Positions 26,587 to 35,822 of a DNA stretch of 64,000 nt are shown here, one piece after another. The notes under the pieces were generated by a model that made no database searches, was not told where the DNA came from, and was given only the letters and a program-made list of their open reading frames with translations. Within the stretch, counting starts at the first letter, position 1; every line of letters begins with the position of its first letter. The position numbers were made by a program, and so were the translations under genes. Source of the DNA: Prevotella sp. (GTDB lineage: Bacteria > Bacteroidota > Bacteroidia > Bacteroidales > Bacteroidaceae); contig JAFZSI010000010.1 in assembly GCA_017619445.1 (NCBI GenBank), positions 62,001 to 126,000 on the forward strand, in the 5' to 3' direction.

Positions 26587-27048
26587 ATGAAATACAATCT
26601 TTTCTTTTTCAATTTTCTCTTACTATTATCATTCATCAGTTGTAGTAATAATGATGAGAACGAAGAATATAATGTACCAAGAAGGGTAGATTTCAATTAT
26701 ACTCTCTCGGTGGATTGTTTTTCATCTGACGGGGGCAGAGATTCTGTCTGGACAGACAATGTGGTTTTGGTTTATCGCGATGATACTACTGTAGTTTATG
26801 GGAATTCGGCCAGATCCTTAGAAAAAGACACTCTTCCAAACAATAGGATTGTTCATCGTGGAGAATGGTACGAAATCATAGCATCATATACAGACAGCTG
26901 TTATATGTGTATTACTGTTTATCCTAACGAAAGCCATAATGAACGACACGACGATATATATGTTTTATTAGACAACATGTATCAAAGATTGCCCATCACT
27001 ACAGGACATTTCACAATCCGCCAGGAGGGAAAAAAGACGGACTATTAA
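26587..27048 (+). CDS. small BACON-like lipoprotein, paralogue 3
   Basis: 153 residues. Lipobox FISCS. Shared stretches: SSDGGRDSVWTDN, YRDDTTVVYGNSAR, DTLPNN, WYEIIASYTDSCY, NESHNERHDDIYV and HFTIRQEG. The last codons overlap the stop region of the convergent yggS gene by four bases. Closest in pattern to paralogue 1. It is the third of a tandem family behind the TonB receptor/TPR regulator pair; a shared role with that uptake system is conceivable but untested. Confidence 0.65.
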   Translation: MKYNLFFFNFLLLLSFISCSNNDENEEYNVPRRVDFNYTLSVDCFSSDGGRDSVWTDNVVLVYRDDTTVVYGNSARSLEKDTLPNNRIVHRGEWYEIIASYTDSCYMCITVYPNESHNERHDDIYVLLDNMYQRLPITTGHFTIRQEGKKTDY

Positions 27049-27716
27049 TAGACGCGGGGACCGAAAATGGTGGTGCCGATGCGCACCATTGTGGAGCCAT
27101 GGCGAAGGGCGATGGGATAGTCGTCGCTCATGCCCCAGCTGCGCTCGCAGAAAGTATCGTCGTCGGCAAAATAACGGGCTTTGACTTCGTCGAAGAGGTC
27201 CGCAGCCTGTTGGAACTCGCGGGCTATCTGTTCCTGATCGTCGGTGAGGCTGGCCATCATCATCAGTCCACAAATGCGAACGTGCTCCATCTGCCGCCAC
27301 TCACCATCATCGAGCAACTGATGGAGGGCATCGGTGGTGAGACCGTACTTGGTGGCCTCGGCGGCGATGTGGAGTTCGAGCAGCACATTGATGCAACGAC
27401 CGCAACGGGCAGCCTGCTTGTCAATCTCTCGCAACAGGCGGAGCGAATCGACAGACTGAATCGTGCTGATGTAGGGCACGATGTACTTCACCTTGTTGGT
27501 CTGCAAATGGCCAATGAAATGCCACTCAATGTCCGCAGGCAGCTGCTGGTGCTTCTGCCTGATTTCCTGCTCGTGACTCTCGCCGAAGATGCGCTGTCCG
27601 CACGCGTAGGCCTCAAGAATCTGTTCGCAAGGGTGAAACTTGCTAACGGCCACCAAACGGACTCCCTGCGGCAGCGTGGCAAGAACTTCCTGTAGATGCT
27701 GTTTTACGTCGTACAC
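27045..27716 (-). CDS. yggS: YggS/PLPBP-family pyridoxal phosphate homeostasis protein
   Basis: I start it at the GTG at 27716 (223 residues). A TTG gives a 12-residue extension, but the GTG start places QHLQEVLATLPQGVRLVAVS where other Bacteroidales copies begin. The PLP-lysine motif is LVAVSKFHP; IEWHFIGHLQTNK and GRCINVLLELHIA are family hallmarks. The YggS/PROSC family is a single-domain TIM barrel that binds PLP and balances B6 vitamers without known catalysis. The 3' end meets the third lipoprotein gene head-on with a four-base overlap. Confidence 0.88.
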   Translation of the reverse strand: MYDVKQHLQEVLATLPQGVRLVAVSKFHPCEQILEAYACGQRIFGESHEQEIRQKHQQLPADIEWHFIGHLQTNKVKYIVPYISTIQSVDSLRLLREIDKQAARCGRCINVLLELHIAAEATKYGLTTDALHQLLDDGEWRQMEHVRICGLMMMASLTDDQEQIAREFQQAADLFDEVKARYFADDDTFCERSWGMSDDYPIALRHGSTMVRIGTTIFGPRVY

Positions 27717-27761
27717 CTTTGATATTTTTTCACAGAGCTCAAAAAACTCCAATTTGAAATC

Positions 27762-27845
27762 TCAATTTTTCACTGTCGTTCAACAACTCGTCTCAATTCT
27801 TAAATCTCAATTTTTCACTGTCGTTCAACAACTCGTCTCATCGAG
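27762..27845. repeat. two tandem copies of a 39-nt sequence, 45-bp period
   Basis: On the minus strand each copy starts TGAGACGAGTTGTTGAACGA and ends AAAATTGAGATTT; six bases separate them. The TGA of the right-hand copy is the stop codon of the DUF4494 gene. The pair fills the gap to yggS. Confidence 0.85.
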
Positions 27846-28278
27846 TCAGCACGTCAATTATCGGGGTTTCGGCAACTGAAGCAATGACATAGTCAATAAG
27901 CGTGCCACTCATCACCTCGACGATGTTCTTAACTGCACCTTGGAATGTGGAGGCCTGCACCAAATAATAGACGTTGGAGCGTTTCTCCTTCTCGGTTTTC
28001 TCATCAAAAGTGATGAACTGCAGTTTGGCTTTGAACCATCGGTCGGCTGAGGTGTCTTCGCTGAAGAAAACTTCCTTGAATGTGGCTTTCTTGATGTCTT
28101 TCACCTCAAATTCGCCACTGATATAGGAAGACATTTCCTCGGTGATGCGTTGCTCTGCCTCCGTAAAACTGAGTGCGTCAACCACATAGGTTTCAACGAT
28201 GGGCTTTTGCAGGCCATCTTCCATGGTTTTGTCATACTTCACTTTGGTTATAAACCAGTTTGCTGTTCTCGATTTCAT
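27838..28278 (-). CDS. DUF4494-family protein
   Basis: 146 residues from MKSRTANWF at 28278. The frame opens 40 codons earlier, but that part is read from a CACAGATTA repeat tract. The N-terminus (TANWFITKVKYDKTMEDG) and the centre (FSEDTSADRWFKAKLQFITFDE) match what I know of DUF4494, a small cytoplasmic Bacteroidales family of unknown role. No catalytic motif is visible. The stop codon is shared with the tandem repeat downstream. Confidence 0.75.
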   Translation of the reverse strand: MKSRTANWFITKVKYDKTMEDGLQKPIVETYVVDALSFTEAEQRITEEMSSYISGEFEVKDIKKATFKEVFFSEDTSADRWFKAKLQFITFDEKTEKEKRSNVYYLVQASTFQGAVKNIVEVMSGTLIDYVIASVAETPIIDVLTR

Positions 28279-28319
28279 TGGTTTAAGAATTATGAGTTTT
28301 ATGTTGCACATGTCTTTCT

Positions 28320-28460
28320 CACACAGATTACACAGAACACACGGATTCTTCTCTGTGTTTTCTGTGTAATAAGTGTGGAATGAAGTCGGATATTTCACAG
28401 GCGTTTAAGAACACGTTTCAAGTTTGTTCTCTGTGCTATCTGTGAAATCCGTGTAGTTTT
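28320..28460. repeat. CACAGATTA-type repeats flanking the DUF4494-rubrerythrin gap
   Basis: CACACAGATTACACAGAACA lies near 28320 with a CTGTGTTTTCTGTGTAAT inverse copy near 28350; TGTGCTATCTGTGAAATCCG near 28430-28450 runs the opposite way. The same module occurs at 3299-3326. Confidence 0.7.
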
Positions 28461-29015
28461 TTATCCGAAATAACGTTTCAGCAGTCCGGCAAAGCCTGCG
28501 CCGTGACGAGCCTCATCCTTTGCCATCTCGTGTACAGTGTCGTGGATAGCATCGAATCCTGCAGCCTTGGCGTTCTTAGCAATGCGGAACTTGTCCTCGC
28601 AGGCACCAGCCTCCGCTGCGGCGCGCTTCTCAAGATTGGTCTTGGTGTCCCAAACGCACTCGCCCAAGAGCTCGGCAAAGCGGCTGGCATGGTCGGCCTC
28701 CTCGAATGCATAGCGCTTGAAGGCCTCTGCAATCTCAGGATATCCCTCGCGGTCGGCCTGACGGGCCATGGCAAGATACATGCCCACCTCGCTGCACTCA
28801 CCGTTGAAGTGGTCGCGCAGGTCCTGAATCATTTCTTCGCTCACACCCTCGGGCTTGCCGTCGCCAATGCGGTGAACGGTGGCATAGGTGGTTTCACCGT
28901 CTTCAACCAGTTCGCTGAACTTGCTGGCCGGAGCCTTACAGATGGGGCACTTTTCGGGTGCCTCGGTGCCTTCATAGATATATCCACAAACGGCACAAAT
29001 GAATTTTTTCTTCAT
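28461..29015 (-). CDS. reverse rubrerythrin (rubredoxin domain N-terminal)
   Basis: 184 residues. A rubredoxin-like Fe(Cys)4 domain comes first (CAVCGYIY...CPICKAP, residues about 4-30). The diiron four-helix bundle (about 45-184) follows, with ExxH-type motifs ([27 protein letters not shown]). Canonical rubrerythrin has the opposite order, as in the gene at 44428. Rubrerythrins reduce hydrogen peroxide with electrons from NAD(P)H-linked donors and protect anaerobes. It is transcribed leftward, 30 nt after hisS. Length is normal for a reverse rubrerythrin. Confidence 0.88.
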   Translation of the reverse strand: MKKKFICAVCGYIYEGTEAPEKCPICKAPASKFSELVEDGETTYATVHRIGDGKPEGVSEEMIQDLRDHFNGECSEVGMYLAMARQADREGYPEIAEAFKRYAFEEADHASRFAELLGECVWDTKTNLEKRAAAEAGACEDKFRIAKNAKAAGFDAIHDTVHEMAKDEARHGAGFAGLLKRYFG

Positions 29016-29045
29016 AATGTCTTTGTTTTTTTAGGTTAATGGTTA

Positions 29046-30416
29046 TCACTTATGATGCAAAATGCATTCAATCAGTTCGTCGGGAGTGAGAAGTTGCTGC
29101 TCACCGGTTGTCATGTCCTTGAGCGTCAGTTTATTGGCAGCCATCTCGTTGTCACCTGCTAATGCCACGAAGGGCACGTGCTTGGCATTGGCATAGCTCA
29201 TCTGCTTTTTCATCTTTGAAGCGTCGGGATAAATCTCGGTGCGGATACCAGCCTGACGGGCCTTTGCCACAACAGGCAGACAATAGGCTGCCTCTTTTTC
29301 TCCGAAATTGATGAACAGCAGTCTTGTTGTGCTTTGTGCGTCGGCAGGATAAGCGTCGAGTGCGTTGAGCACGTCGAAGATGCGGTCAACACCAAACGAG
29401 ATACCCACACCGCTAATGCCCGGCATTCCAAAGATACCAGTCAGGTTGTCGTAACGTCCTCCACCGGTGATGCTTCCAATCTGCACGTCGAGTGCTTTCA
29501 CTTCGAAAATGGCACCTGTGTAATAGTTCAGTCCGCGAGCCAGAGTCAGGTCGAGCTGCACTTCGTTGTTGAGTGCTAAGGGCTTGAGGGTGTTAAGAAT
29601 GAAACTGGTCTCCTCTACGCCTTTCAGCCCGACTTCTGAGGCTTGTAACACCTGTGCGATGGTGTCGAGTTTCTGCTCGTTAGTGCCTTCGAGCATGATG
29701 ATGGGTTGCAGTTTCTCTATCTGCTCGTCGGTTAGCCCGTCGGCACGCAACTCATTGTTGACGTTGTCAAGACCTATTTTGTCGAGTTTATCGATGGCCA
29801 CGGTTATATCAACAATCTTGTCGGCTGCGCCGATGGCTTCGGCAATACCCGTAAGAATCTTGCGATTGTTGATTTTTATCTGCACGCGCACACCAAACCG
29901 TGTGAACACCGTATCAACAATCTGCATCAGCTCCACTTCGTTTAGCAGAGAGTCGCTGCCCACCACGTCACCGTCGAATTGCCAGAACTCGCGATAGCGG
30001 CCTTTCTGCGGACGGTCTGCACGCCACACGGGCTGCATCTGATAGCGTTTGAAGGGCAGCTGCAACTCCTCGCGATGCATGACCACATAGCGTGCGAAAG
30101 GCACGGTGAGGTCGTAGCGCAGTCCTTTTTCACACAATCGGGCTGCCAAATGCAGGGCGTTGCGCTCTTGCAGTTCTTCGTCGCTCACTTTGTTGAGGAA
30201 ATCGCCGCTGTTGAGTACTTTGAACAACAGTTTGTCGCCCTCTTCGCCGTATTTCCCCATCAGAGTCTGCAACGTCTCCATGGCCGGTGTCTCTATCTGC
30301 TGGAAGCCATAGAGCGCATACACTTCCTTGATGGTGTCAAAGATATAGTTGCGCTTAGCCATTTCTATGGGCGAAAAGTCGCGTGTGCCTTTGGGTATGC
30401 TTGGTTTCTGTGCCAT
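29046..30416 (-). CDS. hisS: histidyl-tRNA synthetase
   Basis: 456 residues. Class II synthetase: the start [18 protein letters not shown], motif 2 around [19 protein letters not shown] (arginine contacting ATP), the histidine-specific [13 protein letters not shown], and [10 protein letters not shown]-terminal anticodon-binding domain covers about 365-456. It charges tRNA-His in the cytoplasm. purA lies 9 nt upstream in the same direction, so they are cotranscribed. Confidence 0.96.
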   Translation of the reverse strand: MAQKPSIPKGTRDFSPIEMAKRNYIFDTIKEVYALYGFQQIETPAMETLQTLMGKYGEEGDKLLFKVLNSGDFLNKVSDEELQERNALHLAARLCEKGLRYDLTVPFARYVVMHREELQLPFKRYQMQPVWRADRPQKGRYREFWQFDGDVVGSDSLLNEVELMQIVDTVFTRFGVRVQIKINNRKILTGIAEAIGAADKIVDITVAIDKLDKIGLDNVNNELRADGLTDEQIEKLQPIIMLEGTNEQKLDTIAQVLQASEVGLKGVEETSFILNTLKPLALNNEVQLDLTLARGLNYYTGAIFEVKALDVQIGSITGGGRYDNLTGIFGMPGISGVGISFGVDRIFDVLNALDAYPADAQSTTRLLFINFGEKEAAYCLPVVAKARQAGIRTEIYPDASKMKKQMSYANAKHVPFVALAGDNEMAANKLTLKDMTTGEQQLLTPDELIECILHHK

Positions 30417-30425
30417 GATTGCCTT

Positions 30426-31700
30426 TTATTTTCTGATAATGGTCTGCGCACGGTCGGGACCGATGCTGATAATCTTGATGGGTGTCTCGAGCTGCTGCTC
30501 CAAGAAGCGGATGTAGTTGCTGAATGCTTCGGGGAACTGCTCCTCGCTGGTGAAGCTGGTCATATCGGTCTTCCATCCCGGCATTTCCACATAGACAGGC
30601 TCGATGCCCTCCTCAATGTTGTAAGGGAAATAGTCTATCTGCTGACCGTTCTGCTTATATGCTACACATGCCTTGATGGTTTCGAAGTCGTCGAGCACAT
30701 CGCTTTTCATCATGATGAGCTGGGTAACTCCATTCACCATGATAGCATAGCGAAGGGCCACAAGGTCAATCCATCCGCAGCGGCGCTCGCGTCCTGTAAC
30801 AGCTCCGTACTCGTGGCCGAGGTCGCGAATGCGCTTTCCCGTCTCATCAAACAGTTCCGTTGGGAAGGGTCCGGCTCCTACGCGTGTGCAGTAGGCTTTC
30901 ATAATGCCATACACCTCGCCAATCTTGTTGGGACCGATTCCAAGGCCTGTGCATGCTCCAGCGCAAATGGTGTTCGACGAAGTGACAAAGGGATAGCTGC
31001 CAAAGTCGATGTCGAGCATGGTGCCCTGGGCACCCTCGCAGAGCACGCTCTTTCCGCTACGCAGAATGTTGTTTATCTCATGTTCAGAATCCACAATTTG
31101 GAACTGCTTCATATACTCAATGCCTTCCATCCATTTGCGCTCTACCTCGGTAATGTCGTAATCGGTGTAGTTGAGCGACTGCAGGATGGCCTCGTGGCGG
31201 GCCTTGTGGGCAGCATATTTTTCCTGAAAGTTCTCAAAAATATCGCCCACACGCAGTCCTGTGCGCGACACTTTGTCTGTGTAGGTGGGGCCAATGCCTT
31301 TACCGGTGGTGCCCACCTTGCTTTTGCCTTTGGCGGCCTCGTAGGCAGCGTCGAGCAGACGGTGGGTAGGCATAATGAGGTGAGCCTTGCGCGAAATGTG
31401 CAGACGGTTTCTCAGTTCGTGGCCGCTTCGTTCCAAATCTTTGGCCTCATCCATGAACAAATCGGGTGCTAACACCACACCATTGCCGATGATATTCACC
31501 TTGCCACCCTGGAAAATGCCCGAGGGAATGCTGCGCAGCACATATTTCTGACCTTCAAACTCAAGTGTGTGACCAGCATTGGGGCCACCCTGAAAGCGGG
31601 CAATCACATCGTAGCCGGGTGTCAGCACATCTACAACCTTTCCTTTACCTTCGTCGCCCCACTGCAAACCGAGCAGGACATCAACTTTACCTGTATTCAT
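30426..31700 (-). CDS. purA: adenylosuccinate synthetase
   Basis: 424 residues, standard length. The N-terminal GTP-binding loop is GLQWGDEGKGKVVD with catalytic Asp and His (GPNAGHTLEF). Also present are EGAQGTMLDIDFGSYPFVTS and the C-terminal ISIGPDRAQTI base-binding segment. It makes adenylosuccinate from IMP, aspartate and GTP, the first committed step to AMP. Followed closely by hisS; the fur-like gene is 44 nt upstream in the same direction. Confidence 0.97.
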   Translation of the reverse strand: MNTGKVDVLLGLQWGDEGKGKVVDVLTPGYDVIARFQGGPNAGHTLEFEGQKYVLRSIPSGIFQGGKVNIIGNGVVLAPDLFMDEAKDLERSGHELRNRLHISRKAHLIMPTHRLLDAAYEAAKGKSKVGTTGKGIGPTYTDKVSRTGLRVGDIFENFQEKYAAHKARHEAILQSLNYTDYDITEVERKWMEGIEYMKQFQIVDSEHEINNILRSGKSVLCEGAQGTMLDIDFGSYPFVTSSNTICAGACTGLGIGPNKIGEVYGIMKAYCTRVGAGPFPTELFDETGKRIRDLGHEYGAVTGRERRCGWIDLVALRYAIMVNGVTQLIMMKSDVLDDFETIKACVAYKQNGQQIDYFPYNIEEGIEPVYVEMPGWKTDMTSFTSEEQFPEAFSNYIRFLEQQLETPIKIISIGPDRAQTIIRK

Positions 31701-31744
31701 TCTGTTCTGAATAATTGAAAATGTATTTTTGTTGTTATTGATTT

Positions 31745-32326
31745 CTACTTCGTACTTCCTTCTCTCCCCAGCCCCTTCCCCGCTTTTCTTTGTTTTTCCT
31801 TCACCTTCCCTTTCTTCTCTACTTGTTTTCTCTTCTCCTCAAGTTCCCGCTCTTTCTCTTCCTCTCTCTTTCTTTTTGTTCGCGTCTGCCGGGCGAGGCA
31901 TGTGCTGCAAATGCCATAAATATACATGCTGAACACGTCCTTGTGAAAACGCCGCAGGTGCGTTTTCTCCAATGCTTCGCTTATTTCGGGCGAGCGCACG
32001 ATGGTGGTCTTGCCGCACATGGTGCATATCTGCCAGCAACGACTGCCCGAGGCAAAGCAAGCCTCATAGACGGTGCCTTTGTTGAGGCGATGCCTAACCA
32101 CCAACCTCAACGTCATGAACAGCCGCATGGTGTTATAGAGAGTGGCGCGACTGACACGGAAATTTTTCTTCAGCAGGTACTCGTCAAGTTGTTCAAGGGA
32201 GAAATGGCCATTGAAGCTATATGCGGCATCAAGAATGGCAGAGCGCTCGGGGGTCTTGCGCAGGTTGTTAGCTTCCAAATAGGAAGCGAGAATCTGCTCC
32301 ACGTTCGTCTTCACATTCTCTTTCAT
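31745..32326 (-). CDS. Fur-family transcriptional regulator with a charged tail
   Basis: 193 residues from MKENVKTN; a 12-residue longer frame exists. The winged helix (about 15-85; RKTPERSAILDAAY, SRATLYNTMRLF) and dimer domain with structural zinc cysteines (CTMCGK, CSTCLA) are intact. After residue 150 comes a highly charged Lys/Glu tail of about 43 residues (KRKREEEKERELEEKRKQ) encoded by a purine-rich strand resembling the CTCC tracts. Fur proteins repress genes with Fe2+, Zn2+ or peroxide signals; which one applies here is not evident. A -7 box TACTTTTG lies 26 nt upstream. Confidence 0.85.
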   Translation of the reverse strand: MKENVKTNVEQILASYLEANNLRKTPERSAILDAAYSFNGHFSLEQLDEYLLKKNFRVSRATLYNTMRLFMTLRLVVRHRLNKGTVYEACFASGSRCWQICTMCGKTTIVRSPEISEALEKTHLRRFHKDVFSMYIYGICSTCLARQTRTKRKREEEKERELEEKRKQVEKKGKVKEKQRKAGKGLGREGSTK

Positions 32327-32351
32327 CGGGCTACTCTCTCTAATTGTCGCA

Positions 32352-32359
32352 CAAAAGTA
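32352..32359 (-). promoter_or_regulatory. candidate -7 box of the fur-like gene
   Basis: It reads TACTTTTG on the minus strand, 26 nt upstream of the ATG at 32326. If used, the longer open frame starting at 32362 cannot be translated. Confidence 0.5.
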
Positions 32360-32420
32360 CAATTATTTGCCGACATTTCCCGAATTATTCTCGTAAAAAA
32401 AACTAAATTTCACCTATATG

Positions 32421-33035
32421 CTAAAAAAAGTCCAGTTTAGCCCTTTTCAATGCTCCCTCAGCCAAACGCTGGTGGCCGTCGCTCAAATCGGCAAAACGCC
32501 GCAGGCAACTCAAGGCCGCATGGCGCACCGGCAAACTGCCGCCCTGCAACGCCACGACAGCCTGGTCAATAAACTCGCTGATGCCACGCTCGTCGGGTTC
32601 CTTACCCTGACTCAGCAACCGCGAGAGCAGATGAAAACCTGCTACCTGATACAAGTCGTCGGTTGCCGCCATCCATTGGTAGGCCAGCAACGGGGCGAAA
32701 TCCAAATACTGATAAAGATTGAAAACCGATTGTTCTGCCAGTTCCAATGAATGGGTTTGTTCCATCCACAGGTCAACAATCTCGGGCAGCATATCCTCTG
32801 GCGGCATGATGATTGTGGCCATGATTTTGCACTCGCGGATGTTTTCCTTCCAGAGTTCTATTGCTAACGAGTAGTCCTTACCATATTCCGATGCAAGTTC
32901 CTTAATATCAGCTATCGACAACCCCCAGTTAATGTGATAATCAAGGCCTTTGTTGCGCATCGACTGCGCCACGACTCCGTTCATCCGCAGCCGGAACGAA
33001 CGTTTTATTGTTTTTAGTTTTTCCTGTGTGTCCAT
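32421..33035 (-). CDS. AlkD-like DNA alkylation repair protein (HEAT-like)
   Basis: 204 residues, all helical. The pattern of HEAT-like pairs and the stretches LWKENIRECKIMATIIMP, IVDLWMEQ and VRHAALSCLRRFA resemble the AlkD/AlkC family, whose members remove N3- and N7-alkylated purines. Substrate residues cannot be confirmed by eye, so the enzymatic role is by family only. It lies leftward between the DPP III gene (35 nt upstream) and the fur-like gene. Confidence 0.7.
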   Translation of the reverse strand: MDTQEKLKTIKRSFRLRMNGVVAQSMRNKGLDYHINWGLSIADIKELASEYGKDYSLAIELWKENIRECKIMATIIMPPEDMLPEIVDLWMEQTHSLELAEQSVFNLYQYLDFAPLLAYQWMAATDDLYQVAGFHLLSRLLSQGKEPDERGISEFIDQAVVALQGGSLPVRHAALSCLRRFADLSDGHQRLAEGALKRAKLDFF

Positions 33036-33069
33036 TGTTATTTAGTCTTTCGCGTCATTCAAACTTTCT

Positions 33070-35013
33070 TCATAGTGCACCATAGTCGCGGCTGTAGCGC
33101 ATCATCTGTTCCGCATAGCCCTCCGTGTAGTCGAGTTCTATGTCTGTCACTTCGCCCTCACCGTTTCGTATAGGCTTCATCACAGGATTGATGAATCCCT
33201 TGTAAGGTGCCAGATGCAGCAGCTCATAGCGACGGAGTATTTCCTCGTGCAATGCAGGCTCAACGCTCACACCATATTTCTCCACCAACTCGCGTGCCGC
33301 AGAAAAATCGCCTTCGCTTTTGATTCGCTGCACTTCGGCCAACAACCTTGCAAACAAACTGCGCAGCTGGGCATAGTCGGTTATGCGTACAAAGGTTTTT
33401 CCATCGCGGCTGTAGCATTCAATGGCCATGCCGTTGGCAAGACACCAGCTGGCAATCAACGCACGGTTGCGCATGTGGGCCTCCTCAATCTGGTGACCGG
33501 GTTTGATGCGTGTGAGCTGGGTCAGCAGGCCGTTCAGAATATAAGAGTAGTACTGCGCTTTATAGGCTTCGCTGTCGGGCAACAATCCCAATTCAATGAG
33601 TTTCGCATCCGCAATGTAATACAGCCCGAACAGGTCGGCACGGGCTTCCTCGATGGTGTTGCCGTAGGCTTTCAGCGCATCAGCATCCACACCGGGCAAC
33701 AGCTGGCCGCTGCCGTGACCAAGACACTCGTGCAGGTCGGTATGCAGGTCGTCGCACACGTCGCCGTACTTCTCTATCATCGCCAGCGTCTCGGGGTCAT
33801 CAACAAACTCCTCGCGGAAGCCGCTGCCGTGAGCAGCCTTGTTGTAGGCCTCAGTCAGATTGCCGATGGTAACGCTCTTACTGCCATAACGGGCGCGAAT
33901 CCAGTCGGCATTGGGAAGGTTGATGCCGATGGCCGAGGCTGGATATTCATCGCCGCCGAGCATGGCCGCACAAATCACGTTGGCGGTCACTCCCTTCACC
34001 GTTTTCTTGCGGAAGCGCGGGTCAACGGGCGAATGGTCCTCAAACCATTGGGCGTTGTTGCTGATGGTCTGCGTGCGACGCGTGGCCTCGAGGTCCTTGA
34101 ATTCAACAAGGCCTTCCCACGATGCTTTCAGCCCCAACGGATCGCCATAAACCTCAATGAAACCGTTGATAAAATCAACCCTACCCTCTTGTTCTTTAAG
34201 CCATTCGATAGAATATTCATCAAACAGACGCAAATCGCCTGTTTGATAATATTTTATGAGAAGCTCGATAACCTTAATTTGTTGCTCGTTCTCAGCAAAG
34301 CTGATGGCCTTTTCAAGCCACTCAACGATGTGTCGGATGGCTTTACCATAGCGTCCCGACTCACACCATTTGACTTCCTCCAACTGTCCGTCGCGCTTGC
34401 GCAGCGTGGTGTTCAGGCCGAAGGACGGCGGACACGGGCCGGCATCTTTTTTCATCGCGGCATAAAACTGCTCCACTTCTTGCTGACTGACACCCTCGTA
34501 ATAGTTACACGCGGAGGTCAGCACAAGGTCGTCGCCGTCGTTCTTGTTCACACGCTTGGGCAACACATCGGGGTTGAAAATAACGGGAAACAGCTCGTCG
34601 CACATGGTCTCAACGCTTTGATCTCCGAGCGGCAGCAGCGAGGCATCGATATCACGAAGGGCGCGGCGCAGAAACGACTCGCTGAACGCGGGTACAAACT
34701 TGTCACAACCGTAGTGGTGATAAATGCCATTGGAGAACCACACACGTTTGAGATAGTTTTCCAACGCAAGGAACTCGCTTTCAACGCGGTTCCCCTTATA
34801 ACAACTGAATACAACCTCCAGCATCTTACGGATGCGGAGGTTGTATTTGCCAAACTGGTCGAAGGTGATGTCGCGCCCCCATAGCGTGGCTTCGGACAGG
34901 CAATAAACCAGCTTTTTCTGTTTCAGACTGAGGCTTTCAAAACCATTCAGACGATAGCGCAGCATCTGAACATCGGCAAAGCGCTCGTCGGTGTATTTAA
35001 AATCATTAATCAT
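33070..35013 (-). CDS. dipeptidyl-peptidase III (M49 metallopeptidase)
   Basis: 647 residues. The zinc motif HECLGH is at 428-433 (His428, His433, catalytic Glu429), followed by GSGQ. The second zinc motif EEARAD is at 455-460, with Glu456 as ligand. This is the M49 pattern, with the Bacteroidota form of HExxGH. The enzyme removes N-terminal dipeptides from short peptides; no signal peptide is seen, so it is cytoplasmic. Bacteroidales depend on peptides, which fits. Leftward, between the AraC-like gene and the AlkD-like gene. Confidence 0.9.
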   Translation of the reverse strand: MINDFKYTDERFADVQMLRYRLNGFESLSLKQKKLVYCLSEATLWGRDITFDQFGKYNLRIRKMLEVVFSCYKGNRVESEFLALENYLKRVWFSNGIYHHYGCDKFVPAFSESFLRRALRDIDASLLPLGDQSVETMCDELFPVIFNPDVLPKRVNKNDGDDLVLTSACNYYEGVSQQEVEQFYAAMKKDAGPCPPSFGLNTTLRKRDGQLEEVKWCESGRYGKAIRHIVEWLEKAISFAENEQQIKVIELLIKYYQTGDLRLFDEYSIEWLKEQEGRVDFINGFIEVYGDPLGLKASWEGLVEFKDLEATRRTQTISNNAQWFEDHSPVDPRFRKKTVKGVTANVICAAMLGGDEYPASAIGINLPNADWIRARYGSKSVTIGNLTEAYNKAAHGSGFREEFVDDPETLAMIEKYGDVCDDLHTDLHECLGHGSGQLLPGVDADALKAYGNTIEEARADLFGLYYIADAKLIELGLLPDSEAYKAQYYSYILNGLLTQLTRIKPGHQIEEAHMRNRALIASWCLANGMAIECYSRDGKTFVRITDYAQLRSLFARLLAEVQRIKSEGDFSAARELVEKYGVSVEPALHEEILRRYELLHLAPYKGFINPVMKPIRNGEGEVTDIELDYTEGYAEQMMRYSRDYGAL

Positions 35014-35072
35014 TCTTCATTCGTACTCCTTCTGTCTCCCCAACTCCTTCCCTACTTTACTCCTGTTCTCCT

Positions 35073-35561
35073 TTACTCCTTCTCTCCTTCCTTTTTGGCT
35101 TTCGGTTTTCTGCCGCGTTTTGCCGGTTTCTTTTTGTCGGCCGGTTGAGGAATCATGTGCTGTAACTTGTAATCGCGGGGAGTCACGCCATTCAGTCTGT
35201 AGAAAGCCGCATAGAACGACTGGCGGTTGGAGAAACCCACCATAGCACTAATGTCCTCCATGTTCAAATCGTTGTAACGGCGGTCAGTGAGCAAAGTCAT
35301 GGCCTCCTCAATGCGATACTTGTTAATGAGCATCGTATAGTTCATGTGAAACCTCACATTCACCACGGCAGAGATGTAACGGGTGTTAGTACCCAGGTCT
35401 TCAGCTAAGCGTTTTGCAGAATAGTCTTTGTCCTTGTATTTCTTCTGAATAAGAATAATGTCAAGGATTTTCTCTTTCAGCTCGTCCATGAGCGTTGGAT
35501 TTACAAGACCCCTATAAGCAGCCTCCTTTTCCTTTTTTTCAGTAATATTATATTTCGCCAT
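35073..35561 (-). CDS. AraC-type helix-turn-helix regulator with a basic tail
   Basis: 162 residues. It is a stand-alone AraC DNA-binding domain (about 30-135): YSAKRLAEDLGTNTRYIS for the first helix-turn-helix and MEDISAMVGFSNRQSFYAAF for the second. No sensing domain is present, as in several Bacteroidales regulators related to HTCS output domains. The tail KKPAKRGRKPKAKKEGEKE contains RGRKP, an AT-hook-like motif. The last residues are encoded by a purine-rich tract. Target unknown. Confidence 0.8.
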   Translation of the reverse strand: MAKYNITEKKEKEAAYRGLVNPTLMDELKEKILDIILIQKKYKDKDYSAKRLAEDLGTNTRYISAVVNVRFHMNYTMLINKYRIEEAMTLLTDRRYNDLNMEDISAMVGFSNRQSFYAAFYRLNGVTPRDYKLQHMIPQPADKKKPAKRGRKPKAKKEGEKE

Positions 35562-35822
35562 ACCTGAAATGATAATAAAATATGTTTTTCATTTGCAATG
35601 CAAATATAATATTTACGCCTTAAAAAATCAAGCAACCAACCAATTATTTAACGGTTTTTTACCGTTTTCCATTTCTTTAACATCTTTTTAGGGTAACAGC
35701 ACGGAAAACCATAGGCATACTCACCTTGTATCGATGACTTTTTATTGAGCATCCATGGAAAAATGTGCGTTTTTTTCAATGCAATGCAGCTTTATGTCAT
35801 CACAGCACAGCGAGTTACAGTT

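Noticed and set aside
27717-27752. TTG start giving YggS 12 more residues
   Set aside because: Other Bacteroidales copies begin at the position of the internal GTG (27716); the extension has no counterpart.
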